Shown: positions 36,640-49,453, numbered from the stretch's first letter. The stretch: 64,000 nucleotides of DNA from Vitellaria paradoxa (GCA_019916065.1 CM034237.1:57918590-57982589); one strand, 5' to 3'. Notes: generated from the sequence alone by a model not told the origin. Made by a program: numbers and translations.

Positions 36640-37460
36640 CACTACTCAGAAAATGGTCAAGAAGATTTGTCATGGAATAAAGATTGTAGAGAACGGTAAT
36701 TGCTTGTAAGTTGTAAATATGGGACAAGCAAATGTGGGTGGCTTTCTGGGTTGCCTATAGGTTCACATGGTGTTGAAGTTTGAAGAAGTATAATGCAATT
36801 GAAAAATAAGTTTATCAAACTGATTGGATATGAAGTTGGAAATGGAAGGAAAGTATGATTTTGGCGTGATGGTTGGGAATTGCCCATTAAGGGATGCTCT
36901 CCTGAATTTGTTTGCTATTGCGGCTTTACATGAGGATTGGGTGGCAGATTGTTATTTTTTTCTCCAAGAATTGTTTGGATTCCAGCATTTAGAAAGAATA
37001 TGCAGGATTAGAAAATTGAATTTGTGGGGAATCTTTTTAGCAGTCTTTATCAGTAGAGAAGAAATGGTGTGGAGGATTCCATGACATGTATACAGCATAG
37101 TAGTTTGGTGCACTTGAGCGCCATTAAAAGTGGCATTTTTTGTGTGGACAGCAGTACAAGATATTTTGACAAATGATGGTCTAACTACTGCTAGGAAGTA
37201 TGGGGTTTGTTATATGTGGTGTTTGGTGTGGAATGGGTATTGCCTAGGACAGTGAAGGATTTGTTGGCATTGTGGAGTGGAGGTTATCCTAGGAGAGCAG
37301 GAAAGAAGAATGGAACACAACACTTATATGCTTGATGTGGTGTATATGGAGGGAGAGGAATAGGAGGGTGTTTAAGGGAAGTGAATGTGTGGCATGTCGC
37401 TTGAAAGGAATTGTTCTAGTATCATTATTCTTTTGCGTAGAGAAGATTGACAGTTTTTGT
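36640..37460 (+). mobile_element. LINE ORF2 C-terminal fragment in the JmjC intron
   Basis: On the plus strand, pieces in more than one frame match the end of a plant L1-type ORF2: EVGNGRKVWFWRDGW..LPI (about 36830-36890), PLKVAFFVWTAVQDILTNDG (about 37123-37185), then FGVEWVLPRTVKDLLALW (about 37220-37275) and a terminal CGVYGGRGIG stretch. Most of the zinc-binding loop between these is missing, and stops are present. It is a dead 5'-truncated copy, antisense to the host locus. Confidence 0.75.
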
Positions 37461-38143
37461 ATTGAATCTTTTGTTCAGTATTCAGGAGGTATATGATGTG
37501 ATGTGTTGAGATCTAATTTTGTATATTTCCTGTGTACAAGGGTTGTTACAGATGATAGGTTGCCATTATAACCTAAAAAATTAGAATCACAATAAGTTAA
37601 TTTTGCATACCAAGATTTCATATATAACCACCAAAGGTGAAATAAGCTCAAAATCAACTTAAGGTTTCATAAGTATAATTCATAACTGCAATGCAATTGA
37701 GGGAAGTAAACTTACCACATCATGTGAATCAAAACATAGTTTTGTCATAAAATCAGGCTGCATGAAATCTTCAGGACTGCCAAATGAGATATGTACACAA
37801 GGACCCAAGTCAGGCCTTGTTGTATCCAGTGGCAGATTTACAGCTACATTAAAAAGACCAGACACTGGGTTCATGTACTCTTGAAGGGGTAGAGCACGGA
37901 TTATCTCAGCATGATGATCTGGAAAGTGTTCTTGAAATAAATACGAAGAAAGCCAGACTTTCAATTTCAACATCTCATACCGCATATTTGCATGCGACTT
38001 GCGCCTCCAGAGACCCCATAAAGATCTGCTTGCTACAAATTTCTATCTGGAAAAAAATGAAATAAAACATAAGAAAGACACCAACTTCTAAAGGCCACAT
38101 TGCAACAAAGTTTCTGCGAGGCTACTAACCGAATACAATAAAA

Positions 38144-38593
38144 GGGGGTAATTACATTTTACTCCCTTAGTGTTTGACCAAAAAACACATAACATCTCTA
38201 AAGTAATGCATCTCCTTGTGATTTGGAGTAAAGTGTAAAATTGATTGAATATGTTAAATTTAATTGGATTTGTGGCTCATGCGTTAAAATTTATTGAGAG
38301 AAAAAGATTTTTCACAAAAATAAATAAATAAACGTACATTTTTACCCATTTTTATGTTAAAATGAAATATTATTATATTTTTTAGAGCGACTCAATTTGC
38401 TTTTATTTATCTAAATAATGCTCTTTAGACAACCAATGTAGCAAGCATAACACAAATCTAGTAAAATTTAACATTTTTGACAATTTTACACTTAAGTCAG
38501 AATCATGAGTGGCATTGCGTGCTAACTTTAAACTGGAAAGGAGTCATGTATTTTTTGTCCAAACCACAAAGAAGAGTAAAGTGCAATTACCCC
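38144..38593. mobile_element. MITE with long inverted repeats in a JmjC intron
   Basis: The left end GGGGGTAATTACATTTTACT and the right end, read inward, AGGGGTAATTGCACTTTACT match, and similarity goes on for about 45 bp (TTTGACCAAAAAACAC against TTTGGACAAAAAATAC). The 450-bp interior is AT-rich and noncoding. The flanks are A-rich, so the target duplication cannot be read with certainty. Confidence 0.75.
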
Positions 38594-39239
38594 TAAAAAA
38601 AAAATTAGATGCCAGATTTGGCATGACACAAAATAACACCTATTCAGTTACGCATGACTATAATTCCTCCGTAAGAAGCATCGTATAAAAATTAAATACA
38701 ACTAAAAACCAAAATCAAGTACAAAACAAACACACATGGATAGCTCAGGAAGCTTCCAACACATCCCAGAAGGTCAACTACAAGCCTACAAAAGCTCACT
38801 TATGAAAAAGAAAAAAGAAAGAAAAAAAAAAAAAAAAGAGGAGGAAGAAGAAGAAGGCGGCTGTACACCTACTGTCAAACACCTGCAGTCTTGTCAAGGT
38901 TCACTGACTGATATATTGAGCCAGCAATTTCCATGGTTTCTTAGAGAACATAATTAGTCAAGACCAATGGGAAAATTATACTGATTACATGGAACCAAGA
39001 TAAATATGGTATTCTGATTTCTTGACCATCCTACCTCTAGAGGGAGCGGTGCTTCTTTGTATACTGTTCACTGCCAATATGGATTTTAGAGGTTCAACTG
39101 CATTTGGATTAAATATGTTACCTACAAACTGATTCAAGGTATCTGCATTTTTCTCAATCTAAATACTATGTCCCAAAGTTAAACGATATTATTATAAACC
39201 AAGGAACACACAAAACAGATATCCTTAATCACTTGCTCA

Positions 39240-39240
<1 letters not shown>

Positions 39241-39270
<30 letters not shown>
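39241..39270. repeat. (CA)n microsatellite
   Basis: About 15 AC units lie in the intron between JmjC exons 6 and 7. Confidence 0.9.
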
Positions 39271-39272
<2 letters not shown>

Positions 39273-41159
39273 TATCCTCCTGTGATTTGAACAAATAAAC
39301 TGCATAGAGAGTAGACATGCTTAAAGACTGACCTCACACCAATCCAAGCAATTTGTAGCTTTAATGGTTTCTTTATCATTCGTGACCTGGCACTGTTCTT
39401 CTCAGGTAAGTGCAGAACATACCAACTGGATCCCAATTCAGATCTGGTTTATTATTGAGCACTTTACGAACTATAACAGGATGACCTTTACCCCAGTGCT
39501 TCTGAAAGTGTTCAAGGTTTTCATTACAAAGATCCTTTACACTGGGATAATACAGAAAGTTGTCATTGGAACTTTCTCTTGAAGCAGCTTCTTGCAACAG
39601 CTTGATTTCACTGGCTTGATTGTCCTTGCCCCTACATAGTGAGCAGAGTGAAGAAGCATCCAATTTTCTGGAAAGTTGTAGCTGCAAACCATTTTTTCCG
39701 CACTTACTTCCAGCTCTTTAGTCCAACTGAATGGGAACACACATCTCAAATCAAGGAGGCCATCACCACAACCACCAAAAGCCATGGGTGGGCAAATTAT
39801 ACTGCCATCATCATTACAAGCTTTCCACTTGGGTGATATTGTAGGAGAAGCATGGTATCTACTGCCAGAATCCTGCCTAGAGTTGCTCGTCTCTTTCATC
39901 GTCATCACGTTGTCACCAGTAAAACAAGCTTTACTTCCATTAGAGCATTTGGAGATAAATGTTTTCATACCTCCTGGTAATGAACCTCGAAAAATCTCCG
40001 AGCAACTTAAGCAAAGGTTGTATGAACAATTTCTACAACTTCTATGGAAATCCACTACTGATGTTTGGCAGTTATTGCTGGTCCATAAATCAAATCATGC
40101 ACCAGAGAGAAAAATTGGAATTAGTGAACAATTTCAATTGCATAAAAACTTTCCGGAAGTATAAACCTACCAGCTGTATAGCTTGTTGGAACTAAATTCA
40201 GCCTGCTGAATCTGAAATTCAGATATTGTTTTCCCTGCTGAATTGAAATACATCAGAAGAAAAAACTTCCAATTAAAATGTGTGGAGAACTTGGGTGGAA
40301 AATTCTGGACCAAATATTCAACTACCAATGTAATGTGAAGAAATCAACAAGAAGAATCCTTGTTTGAAAAATCCAAGCAAATCATCACCTATACCTTTTA
40401 TTTTTGCTTCTAACTCCAGCTCAATGCTCTGCTCTTGATTTATTTGTTCAAGCACAGGCAAAAGGATATATATCAGATAATACAAAGTTGAATTTTGTGA
40501 ACCCTCTTTCCATTCCTAAGAAGATCCTGAGACAGTGGTATACATAGAGCAGAATCATCAGCATCAAGCACTCAAATAAGCATACAATAACTCACAGTAA
40601 ATCAAATATCAAACCTCATGTTCCTTGTCTTTAGATTGGTTTGACAAGCAGGCTCTACAGCTACAAGTTCTACGACAAACTGGACATGCCATTCTAACTT
40701 GTTCTTGCTGACAGACCTATATTCATTTGGATGTAGAAAGTTACTTTATGCATGTGCTTTTATATGAACTAAGCATTCAGTGCCAAAGAGATAGACACGC
40801 AATAGACAAAGATTTATGATGCTGTAATGGATGTAAAAGTAATTGCCACTATACTTATGTCTAGAAGAACAACCACAAGACTTCCAAACATAGATTATGG
40901 AGTGTTATGAGTTCTATTAAACGATGTTCATAAAATTGAAGAGAAATTATTGGTTTTTAATTTTATTTGAAACTCCCATTTTTTCTCATAGAAATTGGTC
41001 AGGCACGTCTTACCCATTCAACATCTAATTGAAATTATGCACATTTTCTACTGACCAATTTTACCACTCAAGGGTTCATTGAACTTCATGGTTAGAGCAA
41101 TTACAAGAAGAAGAGTATTAGCTTGGCTGTGCCTTTTGCATTGGTATAGTTCTAGCCTG

Positions 41160-41950
41160 ATGACATCATCAATGTCCTAGTTTTAAATTTAAATGTCCAT
41201 GTTGATGAGAAAAATGGAGAATCACACACTCAGATAAAAGAACAAAAGATTTATTTATTACGCAAGAATGATACACTAAGAGACACCTTACAAAACACTT
41301 CTGATACTGCTCAGACATAAGAATTTGGTGTATATGAAAGACCACAGCTTTACCATACAAAACTCACACTCAATGGACTCTCTTACTGACTGCCTCACTT
41401 ATGAGCTTGCTGCTTCACTTCTTGGCGCTCCTTAATTGGAGACCCAATTCTCCTATTTATAGAACTGAATGTCGGTTGTGTTAGCGCACTTACCTATGTC
41501 ATGCCAAAGCAACAGTGGAGAGCATTCATTGTTTGCTTTACCCTTCTGGAAGGAGATTGTCCTTGAGAGAGCGAAGCAATGAAGATTTAAACATATTGAA
41601 TGTTGAAACTAATTCCAAACCTTCTTTCTATAATTCTTGTCTAGAAACATTTACATCCTAAGTTGGCAACGGAAGCTTCCACAATGTTTCATTATCAGCT
41701 ACTGGCATAGCTAAGTGTGGTTTCACCACTAACATTCAATTCTATAACTACAAGACACAAGCCTTGGTGGTCTCCATGGTATGTTCCAAAGTGGGCAGCC
41801 AGCTTGAGTGGTTTGACGTGTGTTGTTTAAGTAGTTTCATTGTGTGTGTTCAGTGAGAGCACTGTGATTGTGAGTCCAAAAGTCAGTCTGTGTCCTGGGA
41901 GATTCCGTTGGTCTTTATAAATGGAAGAAATTATTAGTGTGTTTACACTC
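41160..41950 (-). repeat. Possible solo LTR in JmjC intron 2
   Basis: Read on the minus strand the stretch has TCTATAAATAGGAGAATTGG (about 41445-41464), a strong TATAAATAG promoter of the kind found in plant LTRs, in sequence of balanced composition unlike the flanking intron. The ends are not resolved and no internal element is present, so a solo LTR is the best guess. Confidence 0.35.
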
Positions 41951-42327
41951 TAACTATTCTTCTAGTGCGAGTATGAAAGCTTTTGTATCAAGTGCTCCAA
42001 TTCTCCTTTTTTCCTCAATACAGTTGGGAGATTAAGTCCTTGAGTCTAAGACTTTGGACTTATATCTTTTTCCATAAATATTCCTTGTTTCAAACTTCAG
42101 CATTTCACTTTGGTATAGATTATGCACCAACTTTGCAATTGATTGAAATCCAATAACAGAAGATCTGATTTGTATCCTTTAGCCATCAAATAGGTTTCTG
42201 GATCGTACAGAAGATTACCCTTAATAAATGCTCACTAATTCAACATCCTAACTTGGAGTTAGAGGGAAAAACAAGAAACTGAGAAAGGAAAACTATTTAC
42301 ATTAGTTTAACTACTTTATCTAACAGG

Positions 42328-42328
<1 letters not shown>

Positions 42329-42366
<38 letters not shown>
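42329..42366. repeat. (GA)n microsatellite
   Basis: An almost pure GA run lies in the intron between JmjC exons 2 and 3. Confidence 0.85.
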
Positions 42367-43308
42367 TGGCAATTAAGTGCACTGAGATTGAAACAGATCA
42401 CACATTCTGAACCACACAAACTATCACTAAAGAGCAATTAAAACAAACCGTTCAGTGATACAATCCATGCAAAAGTATTCCTTTTTGCAACTTGAGCACT
42501 TAATGAGAATCCGATAACTACTCCTCCGACACCAATGGCATTTCTTCCTCTTCCTTTTCCTCAATTTAGCCACATTTTGTGCATAGGGTACAATCTAAGT
42601 AACAATACAAGAAGTTGATCAAATGAACAGTCGAAGAAACAAACAACAATTTCAAACAAGCAAAAAACAGATTGTTAGCATGTTGCAAGAAAAAAACAAC
42701 CTGCATTGTGCTAATAGGAATTGGCTCAATGTTTTTTGATCGAAAGCACCTTCTCGGGGTAGAACTCTGATCAATTCCCAATTTGACATTGCAGGAAGCA
42801 TTGGCATTGGTGAGATTTTCTAGTGACAGAGCCCGTGAGATCGCCATTACACCATTGGGCAACTCTCTCATCAGCTCTGCTTCACCCTCACTGTTCTTCC
42901 TCAATTCCCTTTCCTTCTTCTTCCTACTTGTCTTTTCAAGAACACCCTGATCAGTTCCAACTGTAAATCGCCTCTCTTCAACTTCATTTTCTTCAGGGCC
43001 TCATCCAATGCCTCTGAAGCACGCACATTTCTTCTCCGCTTCGTCGGCCTCGGAATGCACTCCTTCTCTCTCTTCCGTGCCCTAATTTCTTGATTCTGAG
43101 GCCCGGGGTCTTGATTCCGGGCTCTGTACTTCTTCCTCTTGAGTTTCAGCGAATCAGGGACTCTCTGCTTGTGCTGACGGTGACGACCCTGGATGTAGTG
43201 AACCTCGCAGAGCTTCTTGTTCTCCATGACCCGCCGATTGCACCGCCATTGGCGGCCGTCGGTTCTCTTGCAGCGGAGGTTGTCAGGCAAGCCCTCACCT
43301 TCCTCCAT

Positions 43309-46300
43309 TGGGGCTCTATTTTCCGAGAAAAAGCAGACCCTTTTCCCGGGAAAATCAGAGGAAACCGGTGTCCTTGAACCGAGGGCTGCTGGGTTCTGTG
43401 AAAGAGAGGCTGTAAAGAAAACGAAATAGGGTTTTTTTTTGGGCGTGTATTTATTGAGGAAGTTACAGTGGGAATGGGGTAAGGAGAGGCCAAATTGTGC
43501 ATATAAATATGTATGTAAACTAAGCAAGCATATAGGAGAGTGATTAAGAGTCCAAACCTTGTCTTGGATGCTTCTAATTAAATGGTCACAAGTGGCATCC
43601 AAGAAACTGCCATGACCAGTTGATGGTGCTGTCAAATTGTATAGCCTTTCATATACAGAGTGTTACCTGTCGATTATTGTATGAATTTTTGGATGAATAC
43701 TTTCCGATTTGTTTTTGATTTGTGGGTCAAGAATTTATGATACATATGAGACCTTTACGATGATTTGTAGGTGGTAAATTGTAAATTGCTGCATTTTGAT
43801 GGCTTTTCTACTTGATTCCGTTTGCAAATTTGAATTAATCAGATAGATTGAGATGGATGCTGTTCTGGTCAATTTTCTGGTTAGACATGGTTAATAAAGT
43901 TGGGAGCTGTATGGTTTTGATTTGTGGGCTATTGATTTAATAATGTCTATGGGCCTTGTGATGATTTGGTGGTGGTTTTGGATAATGTAGATTGCTGCTT
44001 TTTTTTTTTTTTTTTTTCAATTGCAGATTGGAAGCAGTGGGATATTGAAGTTTTGTTGTCTCAATTTTCTGGTAAACCAGAAGTAGCAGCAAATTTGGAC
44101 AATAGTCAAGAAATTTGGGGGGGCATAAACAGTTGAAACTTAACGAATTTAGAGCATACGAGTCGTAGATTGCTGCCTTATGTTGAGTTTCTTGTTGAAT
44201 TTCTTTTGCGGGTTGGAAGCAATAGGATATAAAATTGTCGTTTCAAATTCCCAGGTTAACCAAAACTAGCAAATGAAGTAAATTGGTCAACAAAGTTTGG
44301 AATTCATGATTTTGATTTGTTGTTTTTTTTTAATTTATAATATATATATATATATATATGCGCCATTATGAGAAATTTTTGATCATATATTTATGGTGGA
44401 TTGTTGGCTTTTGATTTTTTTTTTTTTTTTAATATACGTAGATAACGAAAGAAAATGATACATGTAGGTAAATGTTTCTTGTCATTTTCCGATTAACCAA
44501 AGGAAAATGGACTTTGGACTTGCATGGGTTTGATTGTGGTTCATTAAATTTAGACCAGGAGGGATTTGGTGGTGATGTTAATGGTAGATTTTTCCCCTTC
44601 TTTTAATGTTGATGGGTTCTCTAGTTGATTTTTGTTTGCGAAAGGCTGAAAGCAATCAGATGGTTTGATGTCCTGTCAATTTTCTGGTTAACCAAAAACA
44701 GCAGCAGATAAAAAAAAAAAGGTTAAATTATTTTACTTTGATTCCTCACAAGTTAAAAAAAAAAAATTATTTACTATGAGAGAAAATAGAATTCGAGAGT
44801 TAAAAACAAAGTAAATTTAATTTCTTCTTTTTTTTTTAATCAATAAAATAGTGAGCATTTAAGGCATGTGACCATGTGTATACAAAGTTATGAGTAGTGA
44901 CAACTCGTAATGCTCACAAGACTGCTGAGATGTGATGTTCCCATGATGCGCGCGCGGCTGGCATGCATAGAGAAAATTTCACAATTATAGTTAAGAGCAT
45001 GCTAACTTACTTCACTATAATGACGATGGATAATTCAAGTCAGCATGTCCTATTTTGGTAACGGTGTGGGAAGAATAGCCTTAATTGGCTTCATATATAT
45101 TATTATTTCTTTGGGTTTCTTTCTGTCTAATTTTCTGTTTTGGCAACACAACCCAATTCATATAATTCACCAAACAGTCCTTTAGGCGAGTTGCCATGGG
45201 CTCTAGAGGCAGAAAAATCAGCAATTTCATTACGTTTTGCCTGTTCTGTTTTTGCTAGGGGCATGGCAAGAACTAGTCTTGGCTTGATATTCTCTTTCTC
45301 ACGTTCTGTTTTGTACTGATGATATTTCTGTAATAAAAGTGAATATTATTAATTATTATTATTATTTAAAGTGATTGACTCACAAGAGAATCATATCATT
45401 TTAGTCGATTCATTTTACAAATTCTGAAGGTAATATTTATCTTAATTGTAAAATTTTAATCTTCAATATATTAATTAATATAGCTTAGCATATATAAATA
45501 ATTGAAAACAAGGCAGGAAAGCAGTCAAAGATTGCTGGCTGGCAACTATCTAAACATATGTATGTGTATAAACCTCTACTTGGAGTGTTACTGACTCAAC
45601 AACTGTTTCAAACTTGGAAGTCTCTCCCATCAATTTTTTCCTGAATGTGTATTGCATGCAAACTAATCCCATGGGAATTAGCTGCCCTTAGTTTTTAATT
45701 CCATAGTGGCTTAAAGAATGTTTGAGTCCTCAAGTTTTGTCAAATTCATAAAGTTTCTTCAAACGACAGGGGGTTAATAATGTCGTGACACTGGGAAATT
45801 TGTTAACAAAGTTACTAGTTTCTTCTCTGACTCCACCTTCCTCTTCCATCTTCAGACCTAGAAAAGTAAAAGTAAAAAAGGATTAATAAATAAATAGACG
45901 TTATATTTTGACATACATATATAATGGTAAGCAAATATACAAATTTTTAGCTAAAAAATAATTTATCCTATGAATGACATTATTTTACTTTTATGAATTT
46001 GGAAGAGGTCAAATACACAATTATATTCTGTATATAAAAGTTTAAAGACTCATATTATTAAAAAAATCCTAACGAGGAATAATATGATTGAATGTAGCGG
46101 TGTCTAAAAGGTATTAAAGTTATTATTTGGAACACGAATTTGTGGAGAGAGAAAATTGTAGAAAAAAAATTACCATTTTGTGTTGTTTTGTTATGATTAA
46201 CCAAGTAAAACTTAATTATTTTTAACAAATATCTATTAATTGATTGTCTTCTTATTTTTCTCAGTCTAAAAAAAAATTAATTAATTCAATTTCTTCACTT

Positions 46301-46972
46301 TTTCTCTTATTACTTTTTTTCCCCCTCACAAATCCATACTCCAAGAACAGCACAAAGAAATAATCAAGAACAAGCGAATTAAATTAATTTGCAGGTGCAG
46401 GCACGCAAGCCTTGCAGTCAATATTGTGATTCTGCAATCTGGGTTAACACGGGCTTCCATCCTTCCATGCTCCCAAATCTAATACATACATACATATATA
46501 TATATATATAATGAAGTACATTGATTAGAATTCATTAGAAATTGATTATAGCACTGGCTTGATTTATATTGAAATTCTGTACTGCACACCCAAATCCAGC
46601 CACATTAATTACTTCTCTTCTGGTGCAGCAAACAACATATTCTGACAAGGCAGTTAACGTTAGTCGACAAATTCCTCGGACACAAAAAAAAGTCAACAAC
46701 TCGGTGAATCGGGACAGCTTCATTACAGGTCAAACTTTCGAATATCTTGATATGCAAATCCATACGCATCTATAGATTACAGCTTTGCCTTGTTACGTAT
46801 AATTAGTTGAATTTACAGTTGAGTAGAGTAATAAATAATTTAGTACTTACATGTGATTGGTAACGTGCATGTGCATAAAGAATTCACACTTTGACCTGCA
46901 ATTACACGTAAATTATAAGATGCTCCAAAAACCAAGCATCTCAAACTGAAGGAACACGAAAACATCAGATTC
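43309..46972. other. Spacer upstream of the JmjC locus
   Basis: The JmjC promoter and leader should occupy the first few hundred bases; an in-frame extension upstream of the chosen start has no conserved character. From 43640 on there are T-rich tracts, a (TA)n run at 44339-44358 and another near 46496-46510. No gene is recognised. Confidence 0.45.
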
Positions 46973-47593
46973 TCATCTTCTGCGAGGAAAAAACTTTCCC
47001 TCTGCATCATCATCCATAGCGGAAAGGACTTGATGAGGAGGATGGTCGCGCCAAATTTGAAGCCCCTCACTTTGGTGCCCCATTTGAGCGAACTTATCAG
47101 CAGTTCTGTTGCCTTCTCTATAAACATGAGTCACCATGCAATTCTCCAGCTCCATAATCATTGAATTTATACCGTCGACGTGTCTCTGCGCTTCCGTGCA
47201 ATTAACAAGTCTTCTCCTCCGCGCGATTATTTCGACCAACGTCTTGCAATCTCCTTCGAGCCAGACGTGGTCCCATCCGTTTTGCAGCACCAGCTCGAGG
47301 CCCCTTCTGAGGGCTGCCATCTCGGCTATTGTGCTCGTGCTTCTTCCAATGGACTCGGCGTACCCGAGCAAGAACTCGGCCTTGTAGTTCCTGCAGACGC
47401 CTCCAATGCTGGCTCTCCCGGTCTTACCTTTGCACGAACCATCGAAGTTCAACTTAGTCCAGCCAATCATGGGCTTTTCCCATGCCACCTGAAGAGGTTC
47501 CTTGTGCAAGCTCCTAATGACCAATAGCCTGGCTGGGGTGGCTTGGGTTATTATTAGTCTTTGGCATTTCATATAATTAGAAATTGCCAGCAT
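46973..47593 (-). CDS. RNase H-like (RVT_3) domain protein, 206 residues
   Basis: A single-exon frame of 206 residues has a complete type-1 RNase H fold signature: KLNFDGSCKG (Asp51), TIAEMAAL (Glu91), LEGDCKTLV (Asp115) and REGNRTADKFAQ (Asp166), the four DEDD metal-binding positions in order. It resembles the C-terminal RNase H domain found in plant LINE ORF2 proteins and in many stand-alone plant genes. The first 45 residues match nothing I know. Whether it is a host gene or a preserved LINE tail is open: no reverse transcriptase is seen upstream, and the frame is undamaged. There is no obvious organelle signal. Confidence 0.65.
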   Translation of the reverse strand: MLAISNYMKCQRLIITQATPARLLVIRSLHKEPLQVAWEKPMIGWTKLNFDGSCKGKTGRASIGGVCRNYKAEFLLGYAESIGRSTSTIAEMAALRRGLELVLQNGWDHVWLEGDCKTLVEIIARRRRLVNCTEAQRHVDGINSMIMELENCMVTHVYREGNRTADKFAQMGHQSEGLQIWRDHPPHQVLSAMDDDAEGKFFPRRR

Positions 47594-49178
47594 CTTCTTC
47601 TTCCTGCTCTTTTATCTTCGTTATTTTCTTGCCAACTTTATTAATTGACAAAAATAAATAAATGAAAATTTTATATATATATATATATAAACCTATAGAA
47701 GTTGGTTGAGAATCAGTTCACAGAGCCAGTTATCGCATTTGCATGAAAAAAGGTGGCTATATATTTGTTACTTATTTCAAAATTGAAAATCTTTATGTAC
47801 ATAGAGAAGGGTTGAAGAATGTATAAAGGAAAAAATAAATAACATCAACTTGACATCTGATCAACACATAAGAATCGTTGATAATAAATAAATAAAAAAA
47901 AAAGGAAATGAAGCAGAGAGATTGAACTCAATGAAGACACAAACCAAGAGAATTAAGCCTTCCAAAGTAGTGCTGAAATTTTTTGTAAGCAAAACAGGGG
48001 ATTAAGATAAGATATTTCATGATCAAATGAAGTACATTCCTGTGCTTTTATACTGAGAAGTTTGGAATATAGAGAAGAAGGCAAGAAATTAATTAGTCCA
48101 ACGATTAATTTTTTGAACAAGGCAACGTTTGGATGCCCAGAAAAAAAAAATGGCTGAGAAAAATATTCTCGTATTCTCAGGGACGGGTTAAAAGTTTTCT
48201 TCACGTAAGAGTTTCTTCAAGAGGAATGAGGAATGCGTGAATATAGATACGTAGAGAAAGAGAGAAGAGAGAGAGAAGAGAGAGAGAGAGGGGTTTGCTT
48301 GAGAAGAGACTGCAAGTATGTCATCACAGGCTGACCTTTGACGTTTGTTGAAAATGTCAAAATAACCACCTTCAAACATTTTTAGAACAACAATTTCAAA
48401 TTGAGAACTTTTTTATCCACAGAATTCGTAGTAAAGCCAAGAATTTAGGCATCCCTGATTTTGTTGATTGAGTCCTAAATTAAAGGTCCTGAAGGAAAAA
48501 GAAAAATATCTGTTAGTAGGGAGTGAAATTACACCACGTGTATCATAACAAATCAATAAAATAGAATCATATACACACTTTCAATTTTACTCTTTTTATG
48601 TATTCTTGTAGATTCCAACAATAATACTGACTACTATCGATGTAACATTCCTAATAGCTTATACCCATGTATGTGTGAGTTTAATTTGTATTATAGTTCC
48701 AAGCAAAAAGTGTGATACCGATGCAACGAAGAAAAGTATAATATATACTTTGATATCACTTGATATATATAGTTTATAAAAACTCACCCCTTAAAAATTA
48801 ACTGTTAGAGACGAGGAGTCCAAGATATATAAACACCACACTAATATTACATATTATCAATAAAGAAATATATAGCACATGCTATATATGCCTATGAGAT
48901 CATCACAAATAGTATCAATCATCAGAATTGTTAGATTTAAATTTTAGTGAAAAACTAAATACATTTTTGACTTCTTACAGTAAATTATGATTTTTGGAAT
49001 GTGACAAAAAATGAAGTGCATTTAGTATTCTTTTAAAATTTATGTGTTAAAAAAAAAGATTTCCAATAAAAATCATAAATTTGTACTAACTATTGGACAA
49101 AAATTTATTCTCAGAAACGGTATCAATGGAAATACCAATTTGGCCATTGTGTTGAAGCAATATCAAGCCAAATTAAGG
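47594..49178. other. Spacer without recognised gene
   Basis: It contains a (TA)n run (47673-47688), a GAGAGAAGAGAGAG tract near 48258-48290 and AT-rich sequence. Short open frames here are not convincing. Confidence 0.4.
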
Positions 49179-49190
49179 ATATGGAAGTAG

Positions 49191-49453
49191 TCGCTCCGAA
49201 AGGAGTAATTGAGTTAGTTTGGATGGCGGGCTAAAAGGTCTGAGACCAATAAATCCCAGATTCGACTGCTCTCCAGAGACAGTCCTTCCTCTAATTATGG
49301 AGGATCATCTAACCTTCTCGGCTGAACCGGTCAGCCAAGACTTGCCTAGATTAGTTTACCTTCTATGATTCTTTACCGGTTAGGATCACAGAACGAGTTT
49401 CACCCAGTACACACTCTTACGGTAGCGACTGCGAATTTCTTCGTACCAGAAAA
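49191..49453 (+). mobile_element. SINE, tRNA-derived, with 12-bp target duplication
   Basis: The 263-bp element is bounded by ATATGGAAGTAG on both sides (49179-49190 and 49454-49465). Near its 5' end it has an A-box-like stretch GTTAGTTTGGATGGCGG (about 49213-49229) and a B-box-like AGATTCGACTGC (about 49258-49269) at tRNA-like spacing. It ends in a short A-rich tail (CCAGAAA). The perfect duplication suggests a fairly recent LINE-driven insertion. Confidence 0.85.

Larger units (their letters stand above)
34452..43308 (-). pseudogene. WRC/RING-like/JmjC-domain gene of the KDM3 family (JMJ24/JMJ25-like), frameshifted
   Basis: Twelve exons on the minus strand can be placed: 43308-42701, 42594-42445, 40716-40615, 40526-40395, 40234-40171, 40077-39333, 38046-37716, 36212-35652, 35567-35495, 35377-35292, 34731-34612 and 34526-34452, all GT-AG. 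In order the protein has a WRC domain (C-x9-C-x10-C-x2-H, near residues 13-38), a basic linker, RING-like cysteine clusters (KCHWCRR..CSSC..CMDC; MACPVCRRTCSCRAC), a second cysteine cluster (VVDFHRSCRNCSYNLC), and a JmjC domain ending at LTAGTE. Relatives act in the nucleus on histone H3K9 methylation or DNA-methylation control. Single-base indels break the frame near 42912-42935, 40483-40488, 39662-39668, 39377-39405 (one or two) and 37994-38002. It is therefore a nonprocessed pseudogene, or the local assembly carries indel errors. Two JmjC iron ligands are also replaced. Confidence 0.85.

Noticed and set aside
38736..38957. ORF with Lys/Glu repeats in a JmjC intron
   Set aside because: Encoded by an A-rich and GAA-rich simple sequence in the intron; no family.
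47136..47527. Plus-strand ORFs across the RNase H frame
   Set aside because: Antisense shadows; the minus strand has the full catalytic signature.
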